Source of the DNA: an uncultured Clostridia bacterium
GTDB lineage: Bacteria > Bacillota > Clostridia > TANB77 > CAG-508
DNA length: 59,404 nucleotides
Direction of reading: 5' to 3'
Assembly (NCBI GenBank): GCA_934140005.1
Contig: CAKPBB010000011.1
Span: 1-59,404, forward strand
Part shown: one piece after another, positions 31,853-41,174 of the stretch
Position numbering within the stretch: the first letter of the stretch is position 1
Layout of the letters: every line of letters starts with the position of its first letter
Program-made: the position numbers and the translations under genes
The notes under the pieces: generated by a model
The model's database searches: none
The model's input: only the letters and a program-made list of their open reading frames with translations
Told to the model about the DNA's origin: nothing

Positions 31853-33070
31853 ATGAATTTTTTAGATAAATTAAAAGAGTTTAGGGATAGAATATTTGGA
31901 AAGAAACAAAAAAGATTAAATGCACCTGATAAAAATACAGTAGATAAAAGAAATACTAACCCAAGTAATATAGAAACAGAAAAAACAGAATATAATGAGA
32001 TACCGAACACACTTGATGCATATACTGTAGATCCAAATTCTATTAATCATAATTTTGTAAGACCTGTCCCAATACAAGAAGAGATAATAAGACCAGACTC
32101 TATAGAAGGGGCAATAGAGCAATATTTGAATTGCTTACTATATCATAGACAACAAAATAAAAGAATAAGCAGTTATGGTGCATTGACTAGTATAGGTGGT
32201 ATTGTAGACACAATGAATCCAGGTAGAAATTTAGAAAATGAAAATGTTGTGCTTAATAAGCTAAAATCTGATTCAAGATATGTAGTGCAAGATCAAAAGA
32301 GTACGGATGGAAGACCAGCTTTTTACCATGTAATAAAAGGAAAAAATCATAGAACAAATGACATCAAAGAAAGATTATATTTGAATTGTAGAAGAGAAAA
32401 TGTAGCTTTACTTGCAAATGAACTTTTGAAAGAATTGGATGGATTGGATTCATTTTATTTTAAATTTGACTCTGACGAACAGATGCAAAAAACTAGTAGA
32501 CCAGAAAAATTTGTATTTTATTTAACTAGTGAACCAAAAGAACTAGATGCAATTGTAGATGGAATTGAAAAAGTAAAAGCTAGAAGACCAGAATTATTTA
32601 AAGACTCGAATGTTAAAAATCCATTTTTACAGTCTTTTGGCGATATTATGTATGCAAGTCAACCTCAAACAGATGAATATAAAGCTTTAGATGGAACTAC
32701 ACAAAAGGTTTCCAAAAGTTACAATTCATTTTTAGCAACTGCATTGAATGATGCATATTATCAAGCTATTAGAGAAACAGTTGCTAAAGACTATAAGCTA
32801 GCTGGAAAAATAAATGGAGTCGTATTTAACAATTCTGAAATGTATACTTTTTCATCATTAGAAGATATTATGGAAAGTCCAAATGATAAAAAAGTCTTAT
32901 TTGAAAATATGAAGAAAAATTTGCAAATATGTATGCAAAAAAATCCAGTTTTAGATATAAAAGGTTTACAACCAGTTCAAGCTTTACCAAATCAAGAAAA
33001 CGTAAACATAGCAACAAACCAACAAATGGGAAATATACGACAAAATCAATATAATGATGATGGAAGATAA
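31853..33070 (+). CDS. Hypothetical protein, possibly HopA1-like
   Basis: 405 residues without signal peptide or membrane helix. A basic, Asn/Pro-rich N-terminal 80 residues is followed by a folded part. The segment RLYLNCRRENVALLANELLK, then SFYFKFD and RPEKFVFYLT, resembles the pattern of HopA1-like domains (YLN ... K ... R-x-x-x-V-x-Y), which occur in secreted effectors and in some lanthipeptide enzymes. The resemblance is by motif only and uncertain. The C-terminus is Gln/Asn-rich. The M15 peptidase gene follows after a hairpin, on the same strand. No clear Shine-Dalgarno was found. Confidence 0.4.
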   Translation: MNFLDKLKEFRDRIFGKKQKRLNAPDKNTVDKRNTNPSNIETEKTEYNEIPNTLDAYTVDPNSINHNFVRPVPIQEEIIRPDSIEGAIEQYLNCLLYHRQQNKRISSYGALTSIGGIVDTMNPGRNLENENVVLNKLKSDSRYVVQDQKSTDGRPAFYHVIKGKNHRTNDIKERLYLNCRRENVALLANELLKELDGLDSFYFKFDSDEQMQKTSRPEKFVFYLTSEPKELDAIVDGIEKVKARRPELFKDSNVKNPFLQSFGDIMYASQPQTDEYKALDGTTQKVSKSYNSFLATALNDAYYQAIRETVAKDYKLAGKINGVVFNNSEMYTFSSLEDIMESPNDKKVLFENMKKNLQICMQKNPVLDIKGLQPVQALPNQENVNIATNQQMGNIRQNQYNDDGR

Positions 33071-33077
33071 ATCACTT

Positions 33078-33113
33078 CCTATGATAATTTTCATAAAATA
33101 TTATCATAGGAGG
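33078..33113 (+). promoter_or_regulatory. Hairpin overlapping the ribosome site of the M15 gene
   Basis: CCTATGATAA (33078-33087) pairs perfectly with TTATCATAGG (33101-33110). The last three bases of the stem are part of the TAGGAGG ribosome site (33107-33113), and TTTTTTT plus ATG follow at once. It can be a terminator, a translational switch, or both. Confidence 0.6.
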
Positions 33114-33120
33114 TTTTTTT

Positions 33121-33801
33121 ATGGCAAAAATTATAGTATATAATAATGATACAGATAGAATGGAAACATATTATAAAGGGGTATTAGAGGCAATGCCTTA
33201 TAATACAAATAGGACATTAACAGTAAAAGAATTTAGAGGAGCAAGTAATAGCAATACTTTGTGGACTACCAAAAGAACAATGCAATCTTGGAATTCTCAG
33301 AGAAGATTGTATGGAGCACCAATTCCAGTTGGATATGCATTTAGGAGAAGTTGGGAAGGAGGACATACTGGTCAGTCACAGCATTATGCTGGTACAGCCT
33401 TTGATGTAGGACAGCAGTGGACAAATGCTCAAAGAGCGGCTTTAAGAGCAAGTGCACAAAATTCAGGTTTATGGAGTTATGTTGAGCCTGTTAGTATTTC
33501 ACCTACATGGGTGCATTTTGATAGAAGACAAAAACCACCAGCTTGCAGTAGTGGAGGATATCCACTTATAAAAAGAGGAAGTCTAAGTGTATATGTACTA
33601 ATTGCACAAGATGATTTAAATACACTGGGATTTGGAGCAGGTTCTTTAGATGGTATTTTTGGAAATAGCACTTATAATGCTGTTGTAAGATATCAGGCTA
33701 GTAGAGGATTAATAGCTGATGGAATAATAGGCTGCAATACATGGAGGTCTTTACAGGAAAATGTTGTAGGCACTGGAAGAACATCAACTACAATTGACTA
33801 A
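33121..33801 (+). CDS. M15-type peptidase with peptidoglycan-binding domain
   Basis: 226 residues. The central part has the zinc-peptidase pattern of the D-Ala-D-Ala carboxypeptidase / M15 fold: QHYAGTAFDVG (His and Asp ligands) and WVHFD (second His). The C-terminal 70 residues form a PG_binding_1 domain (LIAQDDLNTLGFGAG, DGIFGNSTYNAVVRYQASRG, DGIIGCNTW). It probably cuts peptide stems of the cell wall. No signal peptide is seen, so release may depend on lysis, sporulation or a non-classical route. It is preceded by the hairpin described above. Confidence 0.8.
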   Translation: MAKIIVYNNDTDRMETYYKGVLEAMPYNTNRTLTVKEFRGASNSNTLWTTKRTMQSWNSQRRLYGAPIPVGYAFRRSWEGGHTGQSQHYAGTAFDVGQQWTNAQRAALRASAQNSGLWSYVEPVSISPTWVHFDRRQKPPACSSGGYPLIKRGSLSVYVLIAQDDLNTLGFGAGSLDGIFGNSTYNAVVRYQASRGLIADGIIGCNTWRSLQENVVGTGRTSTTID

Positions 33802-33845
33802 GATATAATTATGTAAAAGCTTTTGGAAAAATTTAAAAAAAGTGT

Positions 33846-33873
33846 TTGAAAAACATAAAATATAGTATATAAT
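33846..33873 (+). promoter_or_regulatory. Promoter of the 34027 sigma operon
   Basis: TTGAAA at 33846-33851, 16-base spacer, TATAAT at 33868-33873. About 150 bases of leader follow without a recognised structure. Confidence 0.6.
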
Positions 33874-34026
33874 ATTATTGCAATATAAAATTCAAAAAAC
33901 ATTATGAATAATTCTAAATTATATTAAACAGAAATAGTTTTAAGCGAATAGAAAGAATTTTATTATAAAATATTGGAGTTCGAGGGATTGGCTAAATAAA
34001 AAGACTAAAGAAAATGGGAAGATACA

Positions 34027-34554
34027 ATGGAAGAATTATTAGAACTAGCAAAAAATGGAGATGAAAAAGCTTTTACTGAATTAATTTTAAATATGAAAAG
34101 TGAGTTGTATGGTGTTGCAAGAGTAAGATTAAGCAATGAAGATGATATTGATGATGCCATTCAAGAAACAATGATAATTGCATTTAATAAATTAAAAACA
34201 CTTCAAAATAATGAGTTTTATAAAACTTGGCTTGTAAAAATATTAATTAATGAATGTAATCATATTTATAGAAAACAAAAAATGAAAGAAATAATTTGTT
34301 TTTATGATACAGAACAGAGCAACTTAATAAAATCTACTTCTAGCATTGATAAGGCTATGAGTGATGTTGGTTTTGAAATGCTTATAGAAAAGTTATCTTA
34401 TGAAGAAAAATTAGCTTTTAGATTATATTATAAATATAACTACAAAATTAAAGAAATAGCATACATATTAAATAGAAATGAAAATACCGTAAAAACAATT
34501 ATGAGAAGAGCTAAAGAAAAAATAAAACGAGATTATGCAGGAGGTGATAGTTAA
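34027..34554 (+). CDS. ECF sigma factor
   Basis: 175 residues. Region 2 reads AFTELILNMKSELYGVARVRL ... DIDDAIQETMIIAFNKLKTL and FYKTWLVKILINECNHIYRK. Region 4 reads LSYEEKLAFRLYYKYNYKIK then EIAYILNRNENTVKTIMRRA. It is complete and unbroken, unlike the two sigma genes in the element. The stop overlaps the next gene's start as TAATG, the usual coupling of a sigma factor to its regulator. No CGG codon is present. Confidence 0.9.
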   Translation: MEELLELAKNGDEKAFTELILNMKSELYGVARVRLSNEDDIDDAIQETMIIAFNKLKTLQNNEFYKTWLVKILINECNHIYRKQKMKEIICFYDTEQSNLIKSTSSIDKAMSDVGFEMLIEKLSYEEKLAFRLYYKYNYKIKEIAYILNRNENTVKTIMRRAKEKIKRDYAGGDS

Positions 34555-35702
34555 TGATGCCGAATGATGAAAGAATGCAAACATTTAGAGAAAATGATAA
34601 GCATTCTCATAAAAATCACGAAGAAGACTTGATTGAAAAAAAACTTGCAGAATATTACAAAAATCAAAGTAATGAAGTGCCACATAGTTTTGAAAATGCA
34701 ATTCAAACAGCTTTTTCAGATAAACGAAATAAAAATTTTTTACAGATGTTGGCTAGAAAAAACAAAAGTGCAAAAGATTTAAAAGATGCAATTAGAAATT
34801 TTAGAAGAATGGCATTTAGAACAACGCAAGTGGCAATTTTAGTTGTTTGCTTATTATGCACAACTCACTTTGTAAATGCAACGAGTTTTTGGGAATACCT
34901 ATCTGATGTTCTTAATTTAAATACTATAAATGTAAATAATGGTGGGATAGAACAAGCACTTGAAAATGGTGATTTGCAAAATTTATATACAGATTATAAA
35001 ATGCAAAATGGCATTGGTGTAAAAACATCATATGTACTAATGAATGAATTAAATTTATATTTAGTATTTGATATAGAAACAGATTTTGATTTGTACGAAG
35101 CAGGAATAGAAAACGTTTCATTTAAAGATTTGAGAATCACTAATGATAGTGGTGAAGAATTATGGAATGAAGGCGAGAATGTTAAAGAAGGAAATAAAGT
35201 AATTATACAAGATAAAAATCATTTGAAAAATGTAGTATTTATGATTTCAGATAATTTTCAAACCAGCAATCATTTAAATGTGAAATTTAATGATATTATT
35301 TTTTATTCAAATGAAGATGATGCTAGAATTGAAAGTGAATTGCAAGAAAAAAATATAGCAATTAATTATGAATATTCAATTAAATTAGATAAATATATTG
35401 ATAATAAAAGAATAGAATATAGTGTAGAAAAAAATACAAATCCAAATATGAAAATAGAAAAAGTAATATTTGATGATACAGGACTTAATTTATTAGTATT
35501 AGTTAATGATTATAATTTTGAATTATACAAAAATACATTTGTGGATTTGGAATATACATTTAGTTTTATTAGATTAACAAAAGATTTTAACAGAAGAATT
35601 GTTATTAATATACCTTCTATAAAAGAGAGTAATACAATCGAATTAAAAATAAAAGATTCTAATAAAACATATAAAATAGAATTAAAAAAGATGGCAGATT
35701 AG
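34554..35702 (+). CDS. Membrane-anchored anti-sigma-like protein
   Basis: 382 residues. The N-terminal cytoplasmic part (about 1-90) is polar and helical, with no zinc-finger cysteines. One membrane helix is at about residues 92-110 (TTQVAILVVCLLCTTHF). The large outer part (about 270 residues) is predicted beta-rich and resembles DUF4179-type sensor domains that accompany Firmicute ECF sigma factors. It likely holds the sigma factor at 34027 and releases it on an envelope signal. The one-base overlap with that gene supports this. The family call rests on context and architecture. Confidence 0.7.
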   Translation: MMPNDERMQTFRENDKHSHKNHEEDLIEKKLAEYYKNQSNEVPHSFENAIQTAFSDKRNKNFLQMLARKNKSAKDLKDAIRNFRRMAFRTTQVAILVVCLLCTTHFVNATSFWEYLSDVLNLNTINVNNGGIEQALENGDLQNLYTDYKMQNGIGVKTSYVLMNELNLYLVFDIETDFDLYEAGIENVSFKDLRITNDSGEELWNEGENVKEGNKVIIQDKNHLKNVVFMISDNFQTSNHLNVKFNDIIFYSNEDDARIESELQEKNIAINYEYSIKLDKYIDNKRIEYSVEKNTNPNMKIEKVIFDDTGLNLLVLVNDYNFELYKNTFVDLEYTFSFIRLTKDFNRRIVINIPSIKESNTIELKIKDSNKTYKIELKKMAD

Positions 35703-35716
35703 TGTCATCTTTTATT

Positions 35717-35750
35717 ATAAAAGCTTGAAGTAAAACTTCAAGCTTAATTG
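35717..35750. terminator. Bidirectional terminator between convergent genes
   Basis: AAGCTTGAAG (35721-35730) pairs with CTTCAAGCTT (35736-35745), flanked by T-rich sequence on both strands. Confidence 0.75.
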
Positions 35751-35751
35751 T

Positions 35752-36177
35752 TTATTTCCAACTATAAAATTTTAAATCATATGTAATTGTTACATCTTCA
35801 TCACATTCAATTCTAAATTGTATATCAGAACCTTCTCCAACAGGTATTGAATCAATTTTTCTTCTTACATTATCTGACCACATTGTATATACTGTAAATG
35901 TTTCATTATAATTACGATATAAGAAAACATATACCATATGTTCTGGGTCATTATCAGAAGCTGTACATTGAAATTCAATTGCCATATATTTGCCATCCAT
36001 ATAATATGCACTAGAGTGATACACTTTTACAAAAGATCTTGAAAAGTTTTGATATGCACATATTGATATGCCATCATCTCCTGCTGCTGATACTGGTAAT
36101 GCAAAAAATGATGAGAGCATTACAGATAAAATCATTAAAATAAATAAAATCTTTGGTATGGTTTTTAAATTTTTCAT
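35752..36177 (-). CDS. Secreted protein of unknown function
   Basis: 141 residues with a clear signal peptide (KNLKTIPKILFILMILSVML, cleavage near VSA-AG, about residue 32). The mature domain of about 110 residues is beta-rich with aromatic residues and two cysteines (ICAY, EFQCTA), which could form a disulfide, and a third in RIECDED. AGGAGG is well placed on the minus strand. It shares the general size and layout of the secreted protein at 22029 but not its sequence. It lies between the sigma operon and the Spo0A-like regulator. Confidence 0.6.
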   Translation of the reverse strand: MKNLKTIPKILFILMILSVMLSSFFALPVSAAGDDGISICAYQNFSRSFVKVYHSSAYYMDGKYMAIEFQCTASDNDPEHMVYVFLYRNYNETFTVYTMWSDNVRRKIDSIPVGEGSDIQFRIECDEDVTITYDLKFYSWK

Positions 36178-36304
36178 AAAAAATCCTCCTAAAAATAAAT
36201 TTAATAATATTTATGTAATACAAATATTGAACATAATATACAACAAAAAAATAATATTTTACAAAAAAGTGAAAAAAGTGGAAAAATTTCTCAAATTTTT
36301 GTAA

Positions 36305-37021
36305 TTAAGATTGTGCAATATTACTTATAACTGTATAAATAATCATTTTAGTAGTTGGCCTAAAATCAGTACTGAAATGAAAATATTTTTTTAACTTTTC
36401 TAATTCACATTCAGCATACATAGAATTAATTGATTTAATTATGTCTGATTTTACATTAGAAGTTGTAGTGTAAAACTTTTCTGCTACAATTGGATAAATA
36501 TTCTTTTCAAAATTATCACACAAATGAGCTTCTTTTTGATATACCATATAAATACTTTCTATCATAAAACCTGTTCCTTTATGATATGGTTTAAAACCAA
36601 TAGAATAAAGTTCATGTGCAATTCTTGCTTTAAGATTTACATCATAAGAATATTTTTCTTCAATAACTGTTGATACTTGTTTTGCTAAGTATTGAGTATT
36701 TGAATTTTTATTTAATGCTTTTGCTAAAAAGCGATTTTTCTTTAGTGATTTTCTAAGCTCTGCATTGTTTGAAATGACAATAACAGATTCTAAATGATTT
36801 TCTATGTTGAATTCTTCTAGGAAATCAAATATTCTTGTATTTTCCATTTTTTCAGTTATCAACAATAAAAAATCAAAATGTGAAGTTTTTAGCATTTTTA
36901 TCAAATCAGTTTCTTCTGACATAACATGTAATATACGAAAATGTTTATTTCTTTCTAAAAGATATGTAGAAATTTGTTGAGATAAAACTGCATCTTCACT
37001 GTACATTAAAATATCTAACAT
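36305..37021 (-). CDS. Spo0A-like regulator with a degenerate receiver
   Basis: 238 residues. Residues 1-120 look like a response-regulator receiver, but the strand that should carry the phosphorylated aspartate reads FDFLLLITEKME, without Asp at the expected place, and the N-terminal DD pocket is SED. Residues about 135-238 form a Spo0A C-terminal DNA-binding domain (IAHELYSIGFKPYHKGTGFM, NIYPIVAEKFYTT, VKSDIIKSINSMY). It may bind Spo0A-box-like sites without phosphorylation. AGGAGG precedes the ATG. A split paralogue is in the integrated element (24177-24883). A soluble histidine kinase gene starts divergently 213 bases away. Confidence 0.75.
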   Translation of the reverse strand: MLDILMYSEDAVLSQQISTYLLERNKHFRILHVMSEETDLIKMLKTSHFDFLLLITEKMENTRIFDFLEEFNIENHLESVIVISNNAELRKSLKKNRFLAKALNKNSNTQYLAKQVSTVIEEKYSYDVNLKARIAHELYSIGFKPYHKGTGFMIESIYMVYQKEAHLCDNFEKNIYPIVAEKFYTTTSNVKSDIIKSINSMYAECELEKLKKYFHFSTDFRPTTKMIIYTVISNIAQS

Positions 37022-37233
37022 AGTATCCTCCTATTTTTTATTTATATATTAGAGGAATGATACAGAAATAAAAGTTTCAACTTTTTGCAAAAAAATATAC
37101 AATTTGCCAAAAAAAGTAAAATTCTGCTGAAATACTGATGATTTTTCTCTTTTTTTCTTCTTTTTAAAAAATTTGAAAGAATGATGTTAAAATTCAAACA
37201 TTACGTAAGAGAAAAAGGGGTAGGCGTAGAATT

Positions 37234-37956
37234 ATGAAGAATATTGTCAATTTTAGAATTTTAAGAAAATTGTTTGGACCAAGAAAAAGTGATAGGTTCA
37301 AGAGATGCATTTACAAATTACATAAAAGTAATCAAATGCTAAGAAAAGAAAACGATTCCATAAGAGCATTTAAACACGATTTCAACAATATCATGCAAGT
37401 TTTTGGTGCTTATATAAAAACTAATAATATGGAGCAACTGAAAATATACTATAGTAAAGTTATGAATGAGTGTGAAGAAACAAAGGCTTCTGAAAACTTT
37501 AGAAAGATTATAAAGGAAAATCCTGCAATATTTACTTTGTTATCTAATAAATATAATGTTGCTTTAGAGAAAAAGATTAAAATGAATATAGAAATAATGT
37601 GTAATCTTCAAGAAATAAAAGAGGATATTTATGAAATTACAAGAATTTTAGGAATTTTGCTAGATAATGCAATTGAAGCAGCAAACGAATGTAATGAACA
37701 AAGACAAATTTACATTCAAATTTTAAAAGATTATAAAGAAAATCAAAATGTTTTCATAATAGAAAATACTTATTTAAACAAAAATATTAGTTTGCAGGAA
37801 ATATATAAGAAAAACTTTACAACTAAAGAACATAATAGTGGATTAGGCTTATGGAAAGTTAAAAAAATCGTTAGTAAAAACAAAAGATTAAAGTTAAACA
37901 CATTTAAGGGAGAGGATTATTTTAAACAAAGCTTGTATGCAAAAGTAAAAGAATAA
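37234..37956 (+). CDS. Soluble AgrC/Spo0B-like histidine kinase
   Basis: 240 residues with only the cytoplasmic catalytic parts of an HPK10 (AgrC) type kinase: the H-box RAFKHDFNNIMQVFGAY, the N-box ILGILLDNAIEAANEC and the G-box HNSGLGLWKVKKI. The usual N-terminal membrane helices are absent; the protein starts with a basic stretch. It could take its signal in the cytoplasm or act as a phosphotransferase, as Spo0B does. The divergent neighbour is a Spo0A-like regulator lacking the phospho-acceptor, so a simple kinase-regulator pair is doubtful. The ribosome site (AAGGGG) is somewhat far from the ATG. Confidence 0.75.
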   Translation: MKNIVNFRILRKLFGPRKSDRFKRCIYKLHKSNQMLRKENDSIRAFKHDFNNIMQVFGAYIKTNNMEQLKIYYSKVMNECEETKASENFRKIIKENPAIFTLLSNKYNVALEKKIKMNIEIMCNLQEIKEDIYEITRILGILLDNAIEAANECNEQRQIYIQILKDYKENQNVFIIENTYLNKNISLQEIYKKNFTTKEHNSGLGLWKVKKIVSKNKRLKLNTFKGEDYFKQSLYAKVKE

Positions 37957-37983
37957 GATTATCTAAATATTAGTCTATTTTTC

Positions 37984-38012
37984 TTGAAAAGCATACAATA
38001 AAATGATAAAAT
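37984..38012 (+). promoter_or_regulatory. Promoter of the pyrimidine operon
   Basis: TTGAAA at 37984-37989, 17-base spacer, TAAAAT at 38007-38012, 42 bases before pyrC. No PyrR-type attenuator is seen. Confidence 0.65.
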
Positions 38013-38053
38013 GCAAATATTAGAGAAGTTTTTATGAAAGGACGAAATTTAAT

Positions 38054-39331
38054 ATGAGTATTTTGTTGAAAAATGGAACTGTAATAGATTATGCTAGTAA
38101 TACAAATGAAAAATTTGATGTACTTATAAGCGATAATAAAATAGAAAAAATTGAAAAAAATATTGAAGTTACAAGTGCAGATGAAGTAATTGATTGCACT
38201 GACTTATTAATTATGCCTGGAATGATTGACATGCATTGTCATTTAAGAGAGCCAGGAGGAGAACATAAAGAAACAATAGAAACAGGATGTCATAGCGCTG
38301 TTAAGGGTGGTTTTACAACTATTTGTCCAATGCCAAATACAAAACCAACTCCAGATAGCGCTATTGTTTTAGAAAAAATTATAAATGAAGCTAAAAGAGT
38401 TAATTTATGTAATGTACTTCCATTTTCAAGTGTAACAAAAGGTGAAGAAGGAAAAGAACTTGTGGATTTTAAAGAACAAAAATTAGCTGGTGCAATTGCT
38501 TTTTCTGATGATGGAAGACCAGTAGAAAATGCAAGAATGATTAGAGAAGCAATGATAAAAGCAAATGAGATAGGAAGTTTTATTTCTGAACATTGTGAAG
38601 AAAAATCAGTTTCAAGTGGAGCTATAAATGCTGGAAAAGTTGCAGAAAAGCTTGGCGTTGAAGGTGTGTTACCAGAAGCAGAAGAAATTATGGCTTCAAG
38701 AGATATTGTTATAGCAGAAACCAATAATTTACATACACATATATGCCATATTAGTACACAAACATCAGTTAATATGATTAGAGATGCTAAAAAAAGAGGA
38801 GTAAAAGTAACTTGTGAAACTTGTCCACATTATTATAGTTTTACTGAAGATGAAGTTTTAATTTCTGGTGTTAATGCAAAAATGAATCCACCTCTTAGAA
38901 CTGAAAAGGATAGACAAGCAATAATTCAAGGATTAAAAGATGGCACTATTGATGCGATTATAACAGATCATGCTCCACATACAGAAGAGGAAAAAGCTAA
39001 AGGATTAGCAACAGCACCTAATGGAATAATTGGTTTTGAAACAGCACTTGCTGCAACAATAACTAATTTAATTAAACCAGGATTACTAAACTATATGGAT
39101 ATGGTAAGAGTAATGTCTTATACTCCAGCTAAAATTCTAGGAATTAATAGAGGAAAAATAAAAGATGGTGAAATTGCAGATTTAACAATTTTTGATCCAA
39201 ATAAAGAATATGTTTATTCAAAAGAAAGTATTGTTTCAAAATCTAAAAATACACCTTGGATTGGAAAAAAACTAATAGGAGAAGTTGAATATACAATTTG
39301 CAATGGAAAAGTAGTTTATTCAAACAAATAA
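38054..39331 (+). CDS. pyrC: Dihydroorotase
   Basis: Zinc enzyme of the amidohydrolase family that closes carbamoyl-aspartate to dihydroorotate in pyrimidine synthesis. 425 residues, class I type. Metal-binding motif DMHCHLREPGGEHKE at about residues 57-71; further ligands in SEHCEEKS, HICHISTQ and ITDHAPHTEEEK (catalytic Asp). It ends with the substrate-independent beta strand module typical of amidohydrolases. AAAGGA precedes the ATG. First gene of an operon with pyrF, an epimerase-like gene, pyrK and pyrD. Confidence 0.96.
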   Translation: MSILLKNGTVIDYASNTNEKFDVLISDNKIEKIEKNIEVTSADEVIDCTDLLIMPGMIDMHCHLREPGGEHKETIETGCHSAVKGGFTTICPMPNTKPTPDSAIVLEKIINEAKRVNLCNVLPFSSVTKGEEGKELVDFKEQKLAGAIAFSDDGRPVENARMIREAMIKANEIGSFISEHCEEKSVSSGAINAGKVAEKLGVEGVLPEAEEIMASRDIVIAETNNLHTHICHISTQTSVNMIRDAKKRGVKVTCETCPHYYSFTEDEVLISGVNAKMNPPLRTEKDRQAIIQGLKDGTIDAIITDHAPHTEEEKAKGLATAPNGIIGFETALAATITNLIKPGLLNYMDMVRVMSYTPAKILGINRGKIKDGEIADLTIFDPNKEYVYSKESIVSKSKNTPWIGKKLIGEVEYTICNGKVVYSNK

Positions 39332-39350
39332 TTTTATGGAGGAAGTATAA

Positions 39351-40280
39351 ATGAATGCTATTGATAAATTAATAAGCAAAATAAAAGAATATGATAATCC
39401 AACAGTAATTGGATTAGATCCTAGATATGATATATTGCCAGATTGCATAAAAGAAAAATATGGCAAAGATGTAAAAAGTGTTTGTGAAGGAATTTTAGAA
39501 TACAACAAAAATATAATAGACAATGTATGTGATATTATCCCTGCTGTAAAGCCACAAATAGCTTTTTACGAAATGTTTGGAATAGAAGGAATGAAATGCT
39601 TTAAAGAAATTTGCAAGTACGCTAAAGAAAAAGGCATGATAGTAATTGCAGACATAAAAAGAGGTGATATTGGAACAACTGCTGCTGGATATTCAAATGC
39701 ATATATTGGAAAAACTTTAGTTGGTGAAACAGAAGAAAGCTTTTATGATATTGATTGGGTAACAGTAAATCCATATTTAGGAATTGATGGTGTAAAACCA
39801 TTTATTGATGATTGTAAAAAATATAACAAGGGAATTTTTATCCTTGTAAAAACTTCAAATAAATCATCAGGAGAATTACAAGACTTAAAATTAGAAGATG
39901 GCAAAAAAGTATATGAAAAAGTTGCTGAACTTGTTAATGAATGGGGAAAAGATCTTATTGGAGAATATGGATATAGTTCAGTTGCATCAGTAGTTGGAGC
40001 TACATATCCAATACAAATAGAAGAACTTAGAAAACTTATGCCACATAGCTATTTCTTAATTCCAGGATATGGAGCTCAAGGAGGAAAAGCTGAAGATATA
40101 GCTCTTGGATTTAAAGATGGACTTGGTGGAATTGTAAATGCTTCAAGGAGCTTAATGTGTGCTTATAAATCAGATTTATGGAAGGATAAATTTGCAAAAG
40201 AAGATTATGCAAAAGCAACAAGAGCTGAAGCAATTAGAATGAGAGATGAATTAAATTCAGCTATCAAAAACAGAAAGTAA
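39351..40280 (+). CDS. pyrF: Orotidine 5'-phosphate decarboxylase, long type
   Basis: Converts OMP to UMP. The 309-residue length and the signature VIADIKRGDIGTTAAGYSNA (with the catalytic Lys/Asp array) mark the long (type 2) OMP decarboxylase. Other family parts: TVIGLDPRYDILP at the N-terminus, TVNPYLGIDGVKPF, and the phosphate-binding LIPGYGAQGG. GGAGGA is 8 bases before the ATG. It follows pyrC by 19 bases. Confidence 0.96.
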   Translation: MNAIDKLISKIKEYDNPTVIGLDPRYDILPDCIKEKYGKDVKSVCEGILEYNKNIIDNVCDIIPAVKPQIAFYEMFGIEGMKCFKEICKYAKEKGMIVIADIKRGDIGTTAAGYSNAYIGKTLVGETEESFYDIDWVTVNPYLGIDGVKPFIDDCKKYNKGIFILVKTSNKSSGELQDLKLEDGKKVYEKVAELVNEWGKDLIGEYGYSSVASVVGATYPIQIEELRKLMPHSYFLIPGYGAQGGKAEDIALGFKDGLGGIVNASRSLMCAYKSDLWKDKFAKEDYAKATRAEAIRMRDELNSAIKNRK

Positions 40281-40298
40281 ATAGTATAAGGAGAGTAA

Positions 40299-41126
40299 TT
40301 GAAGCTAATGTTAGAAATAAAAACAGTTAATAAAGGTGCAGAATTAGTATCAGTAATATACAATGGAATTGAAAAGATGCATGATGGACAAAATTTTTGG
40401 AATAGACATAGTCCTATTTTGTTTCCAATAGTTGGAAAACTAAAAGATAATAAAACAAAAATAAATGGAAAAGAATATGAGATGGGACAACATGGTTTTG
40501 CAAGAGATATGGAATTTGAAGAAATTTCAGAAAACTCTTATGTTTTAACATCAAATGAAGAAACTTTGAAAAAATTTCCTTTTAAATTTGAATTATATGT
40601 TTCCTATGAAGTTGATGAAAATAAACTTACAACTAAGTATAAGGTTGTAAATAAAAGTGATGAAACAATGATTTTTGGACTTGGTGGACACCCTGCATTT
40701 GTATGTGAATATACAAGTGGAAAATATAGAATCGAATTTGAAAATGAAGAAAATAATGTTGAAATTATGCAATTAGAAAATGGACTAATTTCAAATAAAA
40801 AAATACCAATAGAGAAATATATAAAAGAAAATAGAATATTTTTAGATAGAAATACTTTTGAAAATGATGCTATAATAATGAAAAATTTATCATCAAATAA
40901 AGTATTTTTGAAAACAGAAACAAAAAAAGTATTAACATTTGATTTTACAGATTTTCCATATTTAGCAATTTGGTCAAAACCAGAAGCAAATTTTGTATGT
41001 ATAGAACCATGGTTTAATACAGCAGATAAAGTAAATTCTAATGGAATTTTTGAGGAAAAAGAAGATCTAATTGAATTAGAACCAAATAAAGAATTTAATG
41101 CAAAATATAGTGTAGAGTTTTTCTAA
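40299..41126 (+). CDS. Aldose 1-epimerase-like (LacX-type) protein
   Basis: 275 residues of the galactose-mutarotase/LacX superfamily. Typical segments: GAELVSVIYNG, WNRHSPILFPIVGKLKDN, QHGFARDMEFE (His/Arg/Asp site), GLGGHPAF (second His) and a C-terminal CIEPWFNTAD (catalytic-type glutamate region). The sugar substrate is unknown. It is placed inside the pyrimidine operon without an obvious metabolic link. Start: TTG 40299 is 3-5 bases after GGAGAG; ATG 40308 is also possible. Confidence 0.85.
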   Translation: MKLMLEIKTVNKGAELVSVIYNGIEKMHDGQNFWNRHSPILFPIVGKLKDNKTKINGKEYEMGQHGFARDMEFEEISENSYVLTSNEETLKKFPFKFELYVSYEVDENKLTTKYKVVNKSDETMIFGLGGHPAFVCEYTSGKYRIEFENEENNVEIMQLENGLISNKKIPIEKYIKENRIFLDRNTFENDAIIMKNLSSNKVFLKTETKKVLTFDFTDFPYLAIWSKPEANFVCIEPWFNTADKVNSNGIFEEKEDLIELEPNKEFNAKYSVEFF

Positions 41127-41174
41127 AGGTAATGTTTGCATTTTATATAAATTTTTAAGAATAGGAGAAAAATT

